NCBI GenBank assembly: GCA_020629795.1
Contig: JAHDCR010000003.1
Location: forward strand, 45,925-109,924
Direction of reading: 5' to 3'
Origin: Candidatus Altimarinota bacterium
GTDB taxonomy: Bacteria; Patescibacteriota; Gracilibacteria; BD1-5; UBA6164
Length of the DNA: 64,000 bases
Position 1 is the stretch's first letter. Every line of letters begins with the position of its first letter. A model generated the notes under the pieces. It was not told the origin of the DNA. It saw only the letters and a list, made by a program, of their open reading frames with translations, and searched no databases. The translations under genes and the position numbers were made by a program. Below are positions 30,096-42,288 of this stretch, one piece after another.

Positions 30096-31185
30096 ATACA
30101 TATTTGTAAAGCTTATCTTGAAATGCTTCAAGTCAAAATTCTTGAGATCTAGATATACAATTATCTTTCATTGAGGCACACACTTCTGGTGATAAATATT
30201 TTACTCAAGATATAATGTCCTCTACATCAGCTCACTGCTCTATAAGTACTCAGGTTTTTTCATGAATTATCGTTTCTTTCAATCATCATTCATTCACTCA
30301 TAACACTGGCTTTCAAGCTGACATTGATTCTACTGGACTCATTCAAAAATCCTCGTCTATTGGTATATATATAGTGGCCCGAGCATTTCATATATAATCG
30401 TAGAGTAAGTCATTGTTTTCCAAAGTAATGAGCTCTATATTTGAGTAGGAATCTGCTAGAGAGAATATTTTTTCTCTTTGAGGATCATTTTTTCCATAAA
30501 TAACTATTAGTTTTTCATCTGGGAGCCTGGTAAAAGCCTCTACAATCTTATCAACCCTTTTGGCATCAGCTAAACGAGCGAAACTGAGAAAATACCCTTG
30601 GTTTCATTTGTGAATAAACCTATTTGTATCAACTGGTGGATACAAGACCTGAGAATCATATCAAAGATATTTTTTTATTCGTTTTTGAGTATTTATTGAG
30701 TTTGTAAGTATAAGGTCCATTTTTGAAATATCCCTTTCGTACAAAAATTTAAACACAAAACATGCTCATTTGAATAATGGCCTTAGATAAAATGGTACTT
30801 TTTGTAAATATAGTGAATGTAAATCATATATATAACGCGGAGGGGTATGACAGTAATAAATCTTTTTCGTTTTTTTACTACAATTTCTTACTGCAGAAAT
30901 ACTATCTCAACTAAATATTACACTATCATATTGGCTTATGAATTTTGTAGAAAATAGAAAACTCATTTTGAGTTTAATATGCCTGAGTCATTTAGTGAAT
31001 ACTTCAGAAGATACTGGAATCATTTTTCATTGAAATCATTCTTTTCTCAAATCAAAGCTTCACTGACTAAAAAATCCAGATGCTATATCAGATTTTAATG
31101 CTTTTCACATCATGAGAATAAGTCTCTCTCCTCATCCTTTATAAAGAAAGGTATCATGCAGTATGAGTATTTTTTTATCTGACAT
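30094..31185 (-). CDS. GT4-type glycosyltransferase
   Basis: A 363-aa GT-B enzyme. The N-terminal domain opens KKILILHDTFLYKGGGERLI (Gly-rich donor/acceptor loop) and includes YYCHTPPRYIYDL. The C-terminal donor domain contains VLYPPVDTNRFIHKGNQGYF, SFARLADAKRVDKIVEAF, KLIVIYGKNDPQREKIFSLA and the conserved EDFGMSPVESMSAGKPVLGV with the E-x7-E motif, then GGLKETIIHEKTG. It likely adds a sugar to a surface glycan. An in-frame ATG four codons upstream (31197) is an equally possible start. Confidence 0.9.
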
Positions 31186-31249
31186 TGGTGAATACATATT
31201 AATTATTCACTTGATTATATATAATTTTACACATTAGCAACTATGATGA

Positions 31250-32395
31250 TTAGTTTATAGCCACTACCATATCAGGAGAACAGATTGAAACTATTTCTCC
31301 ATCACGCTCTCATGTTGAAGTTCCAACAACTTTCATTGAAACACAACCGGTTTCTGGATCTGCGTATGATGTTTGTTTTAGGATATCACCACTTTCTAAA
31401 GTAAATCTTTCCAAAATAACATCAAAGAAACTAGGAGAAGGAACTGTAATCTTATAATATGACCCAATTTCTGTAGATATTGCAGGTACTGATTTCACTA
31501 ATTCTTTCTCAGAATCCTCAGCATCTATATTTTCTGTAGTAGGAACTTGCATTGTAGCACCTGATTCTTGGGCTAGTATTTCTTTATCAGTATCAGCAAG
31601 GTATTTTTTACAAACATATCATTGTGCTCCTGTTGATTGAACTTGAACTTCAAAACATCCGTATGAATTTTCTTGTGAAAGTTGAGTAACAACATCTCAT
31701 CTATTCATGTATGCTAAAGTTTTTGTGAATGTCTTATTATTCAGTTTTAACATTTCAACTCAAATTTCATAGTTTTTACCTACGCTCGTTACTATATTTT
31801 CTCCTGGATAGACAATTTCTGATTCTACTTTTTGAGCAGAAATAGTATTTGAAGAAGTTTTTACTATGTTAGAGTCAGATGAAAAATCTTCATTTCATGA
31901 TACAGGAATTTTAGTGCTTTCTGGGCTAGATTTTACATCAGTAGTTGGACTTACTACAACCTCAGCTTCAATATTTTCAGATCAAGACATAGTTTCTTGA
32001 GAATCTTGATCTACTTGCTCATCATCTTTTCAAAATAACCTTGCAAAGAACCCTCTTTTTTCTTCTTGTTGAACTGTATCTTGCTCATCACTTACAACAA
32101 TATCTCAACTAGCTGTTTGTGTATCTATTTCTTTTGGGTCAGTCTCAACTTCTGAAACTATAACTTCTTCGTTTTGTTTTACTTCTGTAGCTTCATCTAT
32201 TTCTTCATCATCTATTAATTTCATGAGTTCATCTAGATTCTTATCAGCACTTCATGAAAGAGTTTCTCATGAGCTCACCATACCCGTAGATGTTAATCCA
32301 GCTTTTTTTGGATCATTTGAAGAAATGATAAAAAGCATGAAAATAAAGAATATTAATAGAAGAATCCAACCAAGGTTTTTTGTTACAAAGTTCAT
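31250..32395 (-). CDS. Membrane-anchored acidic protein with SH3b-like region
   Basis: A 381-aa protein. The N-terminal helix NLGWILLLIFFIFMLFIISS anchors a long, acidic, Ser/Thr/Glu-rich linker (residues 40-220). A bacterial SH3-like module follows: YEIGVEMLKLNNKTFTKTLA ... YMNRGDVVTQLSQENSYGCF, EVQVQSTGAQGYVCKKYL. A C-terminal stretch of about 90 residues contains conserved-looking Cys (GCVSMKVV, VSICSPD). SH3b modules often bind cell-wall peptides, so this may be a wall-attached protein. The fold call is by pattern only. Confidence 0.65.
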
Positions 32396-32479
32396 AGCAT
32401 GAAAAGTAAATATGTAAATATTGACAAAATATTACATATCTCTCTTGATGGTACAAGTTTTTTAAAGTTTTTAGGTTGA

Positions 32480-33979
32480 TTATTTCATTTTTTTAACCTG
32501 CTCTTGAAATTTTTGAAGTTCTGTGAGAGCCTGGATTGGAGTGATGTTGTTTATATTTATATCTTTTAAGTGTTTCATTAGTTCTTCATATTGAGAGATT
32601 TCATCATCTTTGTCTGATTGAGTGTTTGTGATAGCTTCTGACGCTACTCAAAATGATAACTGTTTAAACGAGTCTTTATTATGCAGATTTAGGAGTGTCG
32701 TCTTAGCTTCTTGTAATACTGGTTTAGGAATTCACGCAAGTCACGCAACTTCAATACCATAACTTTTTTTTATTCATCAAGGAATTATCTTACGTAAAAA
32801 CACTATACTGTCCGAATTCTCTCACACTGCTACACTATAGTTTTTTACTCAAGATAGAGATGAAGAAAAATCAATAATTTCATGATAATGAGTAGCAAAT
32901 AAAGTCTTTGCATTTATTTCTTCATGATTATGTTTGAGTATTGACCAAGCAAGACTCATTCAATCGTATGTACTCGTCCCTCTTCATATCTCATCAATGA
33001 TCACAAAACTTTTATTTGTTGAGTTACGTAAAATATAAGCTATTTCTTGCATTTCTACCATAAAAGTTGATTGTCATAAAAACAAGTTATCTCATGAACC
33101 AACTCGAGAAAATATTCTATCTGTTATAGGGATAATTGCTGATTTAGCAGGTATATCAAATCAAATATGAGCTTGTAATATCAAGAGTGCATTTTGACGT
33201 AAAAATGTAGATTTTCATCACATATTTGGTCATGTAATAACGTTTACAAACTCTTTCTTGCTTAGATTGAGATTATTACTAATGAAATCATCTACTACAC
33301 TCATCATAACTGGGTGCTTTCCTGATTGAATATCAATTGAATATTTAGTAGATATTTGCGGTGTTATATAATTATTTTTTAGAGATATACTTGCTGCATT
33401 TGTGTAGAAATCTAATTCTTCAATATTTCTACTAAGATTATATAAATAATTAAAATGACTCATTACATTATTACGAATTTCTAAAAAATAACCGTATTCT
33501 AACTCGCTTAGATTCGTATTTGCACTATCAGATTTTGATTGAAATTCTTGAAGTTTAGGAGTTGTATATCTATGTGCTGATACCAGCGTTTGTTTATGAA
33601 TAAAATCATCAGGAATATTATTTATTTGATTTTTTGGTAACTCAATAAAATATCAACTATTATTTGTATATTTTATTCTCAGTGTTTTTATCTGGGTCAA
33701 TTCAATGAGCTCCTGCTTATAATTTCATATCCATTCATGTCATTTTTGAAGAATTTCACGATACTCATCCACATCCTGTTTGTATCAAGAAGCAATTATA
33801 TTTCCATTTGTCAGTATATTATCCGCGTTCTCATCAATTGATTGGTCTATAAGCTCTATGAGTCTATTTAAAACATTCATTCTAATGCAAGAAAGTAGTA
33901 TTGTAATTTGATTTTCAGTGTATAGTGAATATCTTTTTTGTAAAGCTAATAAGAGTTTTGCGTTATTTTTCAAAAACAT
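32480..33979 (-). CDS. mutS: N-terminally truncated MutS mismatch-repair ATPase
   Basis: About 499 aa carrying only the end of the lever, the clamp and the ATPase of MutS. Visible are [44 protein letters not shown], Walker [41 protein letters not shown] (signature), FVIIDEIGRGTSTYDG (Walker B) and [10 protein letters not shown]. The mismatch-binding domain I (Phe-x-Glu) and connector domain II are absent; normal MutS is about 850 aa. The frame also stays open up to an ATG at 34090 inside the divergent gene. The ATG used here abuts the divergent gene's ATG at CATATG. It could be a clamp-ATPase remnant or a special short MutS. Confidence 0.85.
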
Positions 33980-35611
33980 ATGATACACATCAAAATAGAT
34001 GACACGATCGTAGATATAGTTGATAAAATGGAGCTGGAAAAGTCTCAAGAAATCATACTTGATTTCCCACTTGGTCATCCCATATTGCATAACTATATCT
34101 CACTTAAAATCATAAAGTCCAAAGCCAAAGACAAAAAACTCATTATTGCCACAACAGATAAAATTTGAAAAAAGATCTGAAAACAAATCTGAATTGAATA
34201 TTCAGTTATAAAAAGTAAGGGATTCATTGAAAAGGCCTCTACAGAATCTCTACTTGGGCATAACTATACTTTTTGGGAATATCTAAAATTTCAGATTTCC
34301 TGATACAAGTCTGAGATCTTTAACACCATCCAAAGCCATAAAAAATTTCACACTCTTTGAAAGTACTCAAGATCTTCATATGAAAAAATTTGAGTTACTA
34401 TCTTTATGCTCTGACTCGTTACAAGTTTAATTATTTTTTTATTTATATATTATTTTGCTATTAGTAAAAGCTATATTGAAATTAAACCTGAAATTATAAT
34501 AAAAAAAGAAGCCTATAACTTTATTTTCACACCAAATATACCCGAAACAATACTATGAAATAATAGATATGTGAAAATTGATCCCATCTCTAAAACACTC
34601 TATAGTTCTGATACATATGCAGCTACGCAAATATTAGAAAACAACAATATAGCTAGATGAGAAATTGAGATCTTTAATCTTTTGCCAGAAGAACAAACTC
34701 TAGTTCCAAATACACGTTTTATGACAGATGATTGACTCATATTTAGAACTGAAACGTGGATAAATATACCTGCATCTACAAAAGATAATTTTTGAAATAC
34801 AAGTCCTTGAATAGCCTCGGTCAATGTAAGAAGTGAAATCAAGGACGAATCATGAGCATATATATGAGAAAAATGAAATATACCAAAAGACACACATCTC
34901 ATTATACCATGATTAGATATATCTCTCCAAGAAGAAATATATTGAAAAACGAAGATTCAGTTTACTGGCTGAACAAATGATTTTCAAAAAGTCATCTCTC
35001 AAGAAGATATAGACAGAGCAAAAGAATTATTCACAAAAAAACTCGAAAGTGAAGTTATTGCATCAATAAAAAATAACATACTATCAGGAAACAAACAAAA
35101 TAACACATCTTTAGATATACTTCCTGGAGTTAATAGTATTAGTTATGACAACATAGAAATCAATCTTGAGCCAGGAATTGAAGCTGGAGTTCTTCAAGAT
35201 AACTTCAAATTAGAATGAAGTATATCTGCAAATGTATACACGTATAATAAAGAAACGGTCATACAAAAATTAAAAACGCTCTTAAATGAAAAGAAACTAG
35301 AATGAGTCGAAAAAATCAATTATGTTGATGAAAACTCACTTCGTATGTCTGAACTTATATATGTAAATGATTCTCCTTTTTCAATGAAGTCCACCTTTGA
35401 GATGGAAGCTGTATATGTGCATGATTTTTTACACAAAAACAATAGTTTTACAGATTCCTTAAAACAGCAAATACGTTGAATGCCAAAAGAAGAAGCAGAA
35501 AGTTATTTACTTAATAATCCAAAGATCAGCAACGTCACAATAACCCTCAGACCATTTTTTGCTAAGAACATATCAAATATCTATAACAATATAATTTTCA
35601 ATATTGAATAG
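33980..35611 (+). CDS. Baseplate-J-like / PulJ-type membrane-anchored protein
   Basis: A 543-aa protein. The N-terminal domain reads MIHIKIDDTIVDIVDKMELE, IILDFPLGHPILHNYISLKI and KDKKLIIATTDKIGKKIGKQ. This alpha/beta module is typical of CPR proteins annotated as baseplate J-like, in which a short cytoplasmic domain precedes a membrane helix. The helix is VTIFMLGLVTSLIIFLFIYY near residue 150. The external part is beta-rich, with EIEIFNLLPEEQTLVPNTRF and LDILPGVNSISYDNIEINLE, and resembles the beta-rich repeat of baseplate wedge proteins. Its function in CPR is unknown, possibly a contractile-like or pilus-like envelope assembly. Confidence 0.7.
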
Positions 35612-35625
35612 TATACTAAATTAGT

Positions 35626-35676
35626 AAAACACACTAAAATATGCTATTATTAAAATAATATATTTTAGTGTGTTTT
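35626..35676 (+). terminator. Intrinsic terminator/leader hairpin before sulP
   Basis: AAAACACACTAAAATAT and ATATTTTAGTGTGTTTT form a 17-bp stem with a 17-base loop. It ends one base before the sulP ATG, so it closes the upstream gene and leaves sulP with almost no separate leader. Confidence 0.7.
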
Positions 35677-37479
35677 ATGATCCAAAAAATATTTCCATTC
35701 TTAGTATGGATATCAGAGCTTAGAGATAAAAATGTCTTGAAAAAAGACATTATAGCTGGACTGAGTGTATCATTCATTCTTATTCCACAATCAATGGCTT
35801 ATTCTCAACTAGCATGACTCCCTATTGAAGTAGGTTTATATACGGCATTCATCCCTGTTATAGTCGCTGCCCTATTTTGATCCTCACCACAAATGTCAAC
35901 AGGACCAATTACCATAGTGTCACTTATGACAGCTACTGCACTGGCTCCGATTGCAGCTAGTGGAACAGAATGATATATTGCATATGCATCATTGCTTGCA
36001 TTATTTATAGGGCTGATATATCTACTTATATGATGCCTGAGAATGTGAGTTATAGTAGATTTTCTTTCTCATCCAGTAATAATTGGTTTTACAAATGCAG
36101 CTGCGATACTCACTATCACCTCACAACTTGCTAAAATATTTTGAGTAAGTCCAGAAAAATGAGATAGTTTTATTAGTAATTTTTATTTTTTAATCCAAAG
36201 CATCATATCAGAGACACATATAGCAACTGTATTTTGCTGAGTGCTTTCTATTATATTCTTAATATTATTCTGAAAAGTATTTAAAAAACTACCTAGAGTA
36301 TTGTTTTTGTTAGTTTTTAGTATATTATTTTCATACATATTTTGATATGGACCAGAATACAACTGAGCCATAGTAGGTAATATCCCCAGCAAGCTCCCAC
36401 TTATTTCACTAGATTTTCTTTATATTAGCATTTCATGAGCCGGCTTCCAAGATATTTTAAGACTGTTTATATTTGCCGTAGTTATATCCCTAATTGGTTT
36501 TACCCAATCAATATCAGTAGCTAAATATGTGTCATACGCAACTAAGAAGCCTCTAAATCCAAATAAAGAACTCATATGACAATGACTTGCAAATATAAGC
36601 TCGAGTTTATTTTGAGGATATTGAGTAGCTTGAAGTCTCAGTAAAACTGCAGTGAATCTCAAGGCATGAGCAAAAACATGACTCACATCAGTCGTTACAG
36701 GTATTATGGTATGAATCACGCTTTTATTTTTAACACCTGTATTATCCTATCTCCCTGTTGCAACGCTAGCTGCAATAATAATTCTTGCAGTAATTAATAT
36801 GATTCGCTTTGCCCCTCTACACAAAGCATGGAAGATAGAAAAACATGATGCCATTATCGGATACATAACTTTTATTACTACACTCGTATTTGCTCCAAAT
36901 ATTGAAATTTGAGTTGTTATTTGAGTTTTACTTTCACTAGTGTTTTTTATTTATAGATCTATGAGGCCAAAAGTAACAGAACTTTCTCTTTACAAAGATG
37001 GCACCTACAGAGACGTAGATTTATTCTGACTAAAAACAAGCAAGGATATTTGAGTCTATAGATTTGATTGAAGCTTGTATTTTGCAAATGCCTGATTTTT
37101 TGAATCAAGTATATTAAATTATATAGCAAATAAGAAAAAAATATCGTATATTATACTAGATTTCGAGTGGGTAAATAACATAGATTCTTCAGCGGAACAG
37201 ATGCTGTGAAATTTAATACGACAACTCAAAGAAAATAACGTCAAAGTATATATAACTTGAGTAAGAACAAAAGTACTAGAGAAGTTAATGGTATCAAAAT
37301 TTATTAAAAATTTTTGAGAAAAAAGAATTTTACTCAATATATCTGAAGCACTTGATTCGATTAAATTAGAGTCCAAAAAATTGGATTTTAGTCCATTAAA
37401 AAATTACAAAAAAGACAAAAAGAAGAACCCAGAACTCAAAAAGAAAGTCCTAAAGCAAATTGAAAAAATTTCAGATTAA
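35677..37479 (+). CDS. SulP-family anion transporter with STAS domain
   Basis: A 600-aa transporter. The membrane part begins with the SulP signature region: DIIAGLSVSFILIPQSMAYS then QLAGLPIEVGLYTAFIPVIV, and STGPITIVSLMTATALAPIA. About ten to twelve further helices follow (KTGLTSVVTGIMVGITLLFL, LSYLPVATLAAIIILAVINM). The C-terminal STAS domain includes VYRFDGSLYFANAGFFESSI and YIILDFEWVNNIDSSAEQML. Substrates in the family are sulfate, bicarbonate or dicarboxylates; this one cannot be told apart. A basic tail rich in Lys follows. Its stop overlaps the convergent regulator stop by 4 bp. Confidence 0.93.
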
Positions 37480-38174
37480 AACTGAGGAGAATCAAGTAAC
37501 ATATACCCCTCTCCCCTTACTGTTTTAACCCAATCACTCAAGTTGTATAACTTGAGTGATTTTTTAAGTCGCAGTATTTTTATACGGATGTTTTTTTCCT
37601 CATCATGTTCACCCCAAATTTTTTCACTGAGATATTGATTTGACACTAATTCCTCTTTGTTAATTAAAAGTAGTAGTAAGACATGTTTACTTCATTTACT
37701 TAAATTGAGTTTTGTATTTTGAAAGTAAAATTCACAGTTTCATAGCCTATACTCTAAATCTCTATAATATAATATCTTTTTAATAGAATAGTATTCATTA
37801 AAAAGATAATTATTAAACCATCTTTTGATACGAATCTGTAATTCCCTGTTTCTAAAAGGTTTAATAATATAGTCATGAGCTCAATGATGAAATGTATCTT
37901 CTAGGATTTTATAGCAGTTAAATGCACTCATCATTATAATTGGAACGGTTGTATTTGATTTTCTAATAATCTTTAAAATATCAATTCCATGAAAATTATC
38001 TTGTCACAAACAAATATCCAAGAGAATAATATCATAACACGATATGTTTGAATTATTCAAAAAATCATTATACGAAGAAATAATGTTTATAATATTTGCA
38101 AAACTATTTTTCTTAAAACTATTCTCTAGGCTCTTGGAAAGTAAATTATCATCTTCTATAATTAATATATTCAT
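37476..38174 (-). CDS. OmpR/PhoB-type response regulator
   Basis: A 232-aa regulator. The receiver is MNILIIEDDNLLSKSLENSF (acidic pair), YDIILLDICLGQDNFHGIDI (phospho-acceptor Asp), VPIIMMSAFNC and YIIKPFRNRELQIRI (Lys and the alpha4-beta5 face). The winged-helix effector follows: KLNLSKGSKHVLLLLLINKE, LSEKIWGEHDEEKNIRIKIL and VRGEGYMLL. It lies 2 bp downstream of the histidine kinase gene, so the two form a two-component system. The coding end contains a palindrome that also terminates the convergent sulP transcript. Confidence 0.93.
37531..37566 (+). terminator. sulP terminator inside the convergent regulator gene
   Basis: AATCACTCAAGTT-gtat-AACTTGAGTGATT followed by TTTT on the + strand, about 50 bp past the sulP stop and within the last codons of the response-regulator gene. 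Confidence 0.75.
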
Positions 38175-38176
38175 TT

Positions 38177-40219
38177 TTATAAAACAATAGTGAATTTTGC
38201 TCATCAAAGTAATTTTGATCTTCAAACCTTAATTTCTCAGTCATGGAGATTAATAATCTTTTTACATAGGTATAACCCCATCCCTAATCAGGTAGCTTCT
38301 CAAGTTCCAGTTGTATATTTACTAAATACGGTATCTAAATCTGTGTCAGAAAATCAGATTCAATTATCTTCAAAAACTAAATTAATATTTCCTTTGATTT
38401 TTGATAGACTAACAAATATTTTTGGTGAATCAGATGCAATAAACTTAATAGAGTTATTGACTAAATTATGTATAACTTGCCTAAACTGAATTTCATCTAT
38501 TTCATGTATTAATCATTCATCTAATTTAGATTCTACTGAAAGGTTTTCAAAATTATAATTAAAGATATCTAACTCTGAAGCAATAAATTTACCCAATTTT
38601 ACCTGTGTTTTATATAATTTAACTTTATCAAGATCAAATTTTTCAGCAGAAAAAATATATTTTACTAATTTAGAAACTTTTACTAATTCATCATATAATA
38701 TTCAAATATCTTCTTGAACTTCTGTATCAATCTTTCATTTTAAATCATCCTTGATAGAATCTGTTAAAAAAAGAGTATTCGTAATAGGATTTTTAATCTC
38801 ATGTCATACATATGCAATAAATTCTTTTTGTTTATTCAGGAGATTATTGAATTCAATAGTTTTTTCATCAACTTTTTTATCCAAATTAATACTCAAATCT
38901 TGTATCTCTTTATACAAAGAAATGTATTGCAAATGTCACTGAAGAAATACAACAAATGATTTTAGTGCGATAATTTCTTCACGAGAAAAAACATTGGAAA
39001 GTGGTTTTCGTCATACTTCAAACAATATTTTCAATGATCAATTTGTATCATAACCAGGTAATATTAAATATATGTCTTTATGAATATCTAATATTTTCTT
39101 ATAGTTCTCAAATTTATTCTTATGATTTTCAATAAAAAATGTATCGTTTATGAAAACATCTCTCGAAATACCACTATCAAAATATTTACTTATTTCTGTA
39201 TGACATTCATCTCTATTATCTATCACTCTAATATGTCATATATGAAAATTTTGTTGAAAGTATTGAGATAAGAAAGTGTCTAAACTTTGTTTTGATGTTA
39301 ATCTGGGAATTTTTTCTTTTAGTGAAGATAGTCAATTTACTATGACATCGTCCTTTGAATGAGGTAAAATATATAAGAGTAAAAATTTTGATATACAGAT
39401 ATATATTAATAATCAAACGAAGAACTCGAAAATATATGTATTTCAAGATATGTTCCAAAATCTATGGTAAATATCTGGAAGTCTTTGGATATGGAAGTTT
39501 AAATAGTATACGATTACATATGAAAAAAGTACTGAAAAAGTAAATATAAAAATTTTTCATAGAGAGATTCGTATATCAGAAAATGCGTATCTATTATGAC
39601 CATACCAAAAACAAAATAACAATGGTATTAAAAATATAACTACCTCTCTTTCTAGCACAAATATTCCCTGCATAGGCAATATAATCTGAAATAATACTCA
39701 CAGCATAACAAAAATAGCAAATCACAAAGATATCAACATGATTCTACTTCTTTCTATTTTTCTTATTTTTGAAAATTTATAATATAACAAAAACATAAAT
39801 AATGGAAAAAATAGAAGATACAACAAAACATATAATGAATGTAAAAAACCATATGATTCATAATATGTTTCTGTAACTGGAGAGAATACCATTTCTGAGA
39901 TTACATATGGAGTTAATATTCCAAATCAAGCAAATATGAGTCAGGCTATGAATATAAATATAATTGTTCTGGTAAATTTTAAGCTTGTTTCTTTTTTATC
40001 AACGTTCCATAAAAATAAAAAAAATAAATATAAGCCTAATATTGATATACTAAACATTCACCTTGATAAATATATTAGTATTTCTGGATTATATGTAGTA
40101 GTAAATGATAACAAATACAAGGTTAACCAAATTCAAAAAAACAGTAGACACAGAAAAAAGAAATACGCACTAGAGTTTTTATACACCCTAAAATAAGTGT
40201 ATCACGAGTAGATTAACAT
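38177..40219 (-). CDS. Sensor histidine kinase with N-terminal 7TM sensor
   Basis: A 680-aa kinase. The first 260 residues hold seven or eight helices, starting MLIYSGYTYFRVYKNSSAYF and FFLCLLFFGIWLTLYLL. This looks like the histidine kinase 7TM N-terminal sensor (N-x-S-A-x-F-F at the first helix). A GAF-like region with coiled coil leads to the dimerisation/phospho-acceptor helix FIAYVGHEIKNPITNTLFLT (His near residue 470). The catalytic domain follows: IDEIQFRQVIHNLVNNSIKF (N box), LVFEDNGIGFSD (G1), FSKYTTGTGEATGLGMGLYL (F/G2). The partner regulator is directly downstream. The signal is unknown. Confidence 0.93.
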
Positions 40220-40331
40220 TGTAGTTATTGATATATAGAGGAATATATAAATTGGCATATTAATCTTTTTTAGCAAAGTAGGATTCACTAAAATATACAT
40301 ATTTTTGTAAATCCTACAAACTAAATCTGTA

Positions 40332-41270
40332 CTAGCGAAAACAAAACCTCCAGAAATCTCTTGGTGCAAGCGTGAGATTATCTTGATATGATGATACTAT
40401 GTTTTCCTGTAAATAAATATCATTTTGAACGTTTGTTCATTTTCAATGAAGCAGTTTAGGATCTATACAGCTAGATATTTCTAGAGCTTGGGCTCACATT
40501 TTTAGATATATTTTAGAAATATTTGTCCCGACTCTTGCTTCAGAAATACAGAGAGTATTTTCATCTAAGCTCATTGAGCAAAAAAATAATTTTAAGAGAT
40601 CATAAATATATTTTAAGCTTTTATACTCTTCACTGAGAGCTATACTTGTCCAAAAAAAAATCTTATCAGGAAAAGATTTTCATAATTTACTTTCTATTAC
40701 TCATCTCAAATCAGATTCATCTAAGCAATTACTATAGTATTGAGAAAACTCTCTTGTATATATAGTAGAAAAATCATCCACATATCAATCAATAAAACCT
40801 TGAATAGTACCATTCATATCTCGAAGAACAGATAAATATCAGTGACTAGTTGTGTATCGCTCATTTATTTCTCACATGTATGAAATACCGTATATTGGCA
40901 GCATAGTCGAAGTACAGTGATTACAGATAAAGTCCGGCTTTCATAAAATTTTTTCAATTTCAGAGACAGTCCTTTTTCTGACTTTGTTTGGTAGTGCTCC
41001 ATACATAGCCTCTTTTCAGACTATGGTTTTACAATTATCACACTTCAAGTATTCCTCTATACCATGAGCCCAAGCATCTTGCTCTATTTGATAAATTCTA
41101 TATAGGTCTGATTCTCAGATAAATTGTGGTTTTAAAGTACTTCATTGCAAATCACTTGAAGATCATTGTCATAACAAATTGACTACTTTTTGAGAGTATT
41201 TTTCAGTATTATTAAAAGTATTATTGTCTCAAGAAATTGCTATATCTGTTCGCGTAAAAGGAATCAACAT
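40332..41270 (-). CDS. Zinc-ribbon protein B (possible GNAT-like domain)
   Basis: A 312-aa protein with a four-cysteine metal site, EYLKCDNCKTIVGKEA ... KPDFICNHCTSTMLPIYG, near residues 90-145. A mixed alpha/beta region follows: LSVLRDMNGTIQGFIDGYVD, DFSTIYTREFSQYYSNCLDE and TNISKIYLKMGAQALEIS. The D..G...GF..GY strand pair resembles the core of GNAT acetyltransferases, but the acetyl-CoA loop is not clear, so this is a weak inference. It starts 2 bp after the related gene at 41273, with which it shares a CxxC...CxxC plus GF layout. The pair is transcribed away from a divergent response regulator. Confidence 0.7.
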
Positions 41271-41272
41271 AT

Positions 41273-42118
41273 TTACTCTTTATAATAAGCTATCTGTGAA
41301 ACATCAGATTGTTGCATTATTTTTCTTGCTAGTTTTTTAAAATGTAACAATGGTCATTGAAAAGCTGAAAATCAGTCATTTTCCCATAAAAATCGTAACA
41401 CATCAGAATATTTATCAATAGACTGTATAACATATCAGTATTTATCTGAAACTACATCCTCAAATCACATACTTCTAGATACAGGATAAAATTTTCAATC
41501 ATATCTTGTTTCTCACACAACAGGTAGGTCAGAATAAACATCTCACATTTGAAAAAATAATTCCTGCATAAGTTTGTAACTTATTGCAGCATCTCTCACT
41601 TCTCTACTGACATATATTTGATGAAAACAAACCAACTCGTTTTCACTTGCGTCTTCTACTCAGAAAATTTTCTGTGAGAGTTCAGATACAATATCGTTTG
41701 GGGATAAGCCTCAAGGTCTAGTTTGAAATTCAAAGTTAGATATCGATTCAACCGTTCATTGAGACATGACACCAAATCATTCTACAGTGTCTCAAGATCA
41801 GAGCATTAAGACCATTGAAACATTTCATTTTATGTAATCCTTTACAAGTTGGTAAAACTCTTCACTCTTGTACATAAAACTTGTTGAACTCTCGCATTCT
41901 ATACAGCAAAAGTCATCTCAAGACCTAAGTTCATTATTAGTTTTTTTTGGATGTATATCTTCGATAGAATAGACTCTTCTACATCCAGTGTTATCACAAA
42001 TTTTATATTCTCAATAAGGTTTTTCTCACCAAACAACACTTTGTAAATCAAACAATTGTCTTAGATATTTTTCTGGAATATTTTCTGCATCTTCATAATT
42101 TTGATATTTTATCTGCAT
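41273..42118 (-). CDS. Zinc-ribbon protein A (possible GNAT-like domain)
   Basis: A 281-aa protein. Cysteine pairs YKICDNTGCRRVYSIED and DDFCCIECESSTSFMY form a probable zinc ribbon (residues 40-80). They are followed by MVLMLGSGDTVEGFGVMSQG and LVCFHQIYVSREVRDAAISY, whose order (strand, GF, strand, then helix with R..G-like basic face) is reminiscent of GNAT folds without a clean signature. It resembles the downstream protein B in layout. It is first in a two-gene operon divergent from an OmpR-type regulator. A run of direct repeats lies in the shared upstream region. Confidence 0.7.
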
Positions 42119-42177
42119 ATATTTTTTATTATAAATATTTAAGATACAGATAATACATAAACTTTGTTACGAAAGAG

Positions 42178-42214
42178 TTACATTAAATATTAAAATTACA
42201 TTAAATTTTACATA
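42178..42214. promoter_or_regulatory. Direct repeats between divergent zinc-ribbon and regulator genes
   Basis: TTACATTAAAT occurs at 42178 and 42196 (18-bp period), followed by a partial TTTACATAA. The related element TTAGCATTAAA occurs at 42270, in front of the regulator, and again at 42973, in front of the receiver-only gene. Spaced direct repeats are what OmpR/PhoB-type regulators bind. Confidence 0.5.
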
Positions 42215-42288
42215 AGAAAATATTAAAAAAATATGAAAAAACTAGAATGCTATTAGTATGGTAGTAAATTAGCATTAAAATTGACTAC

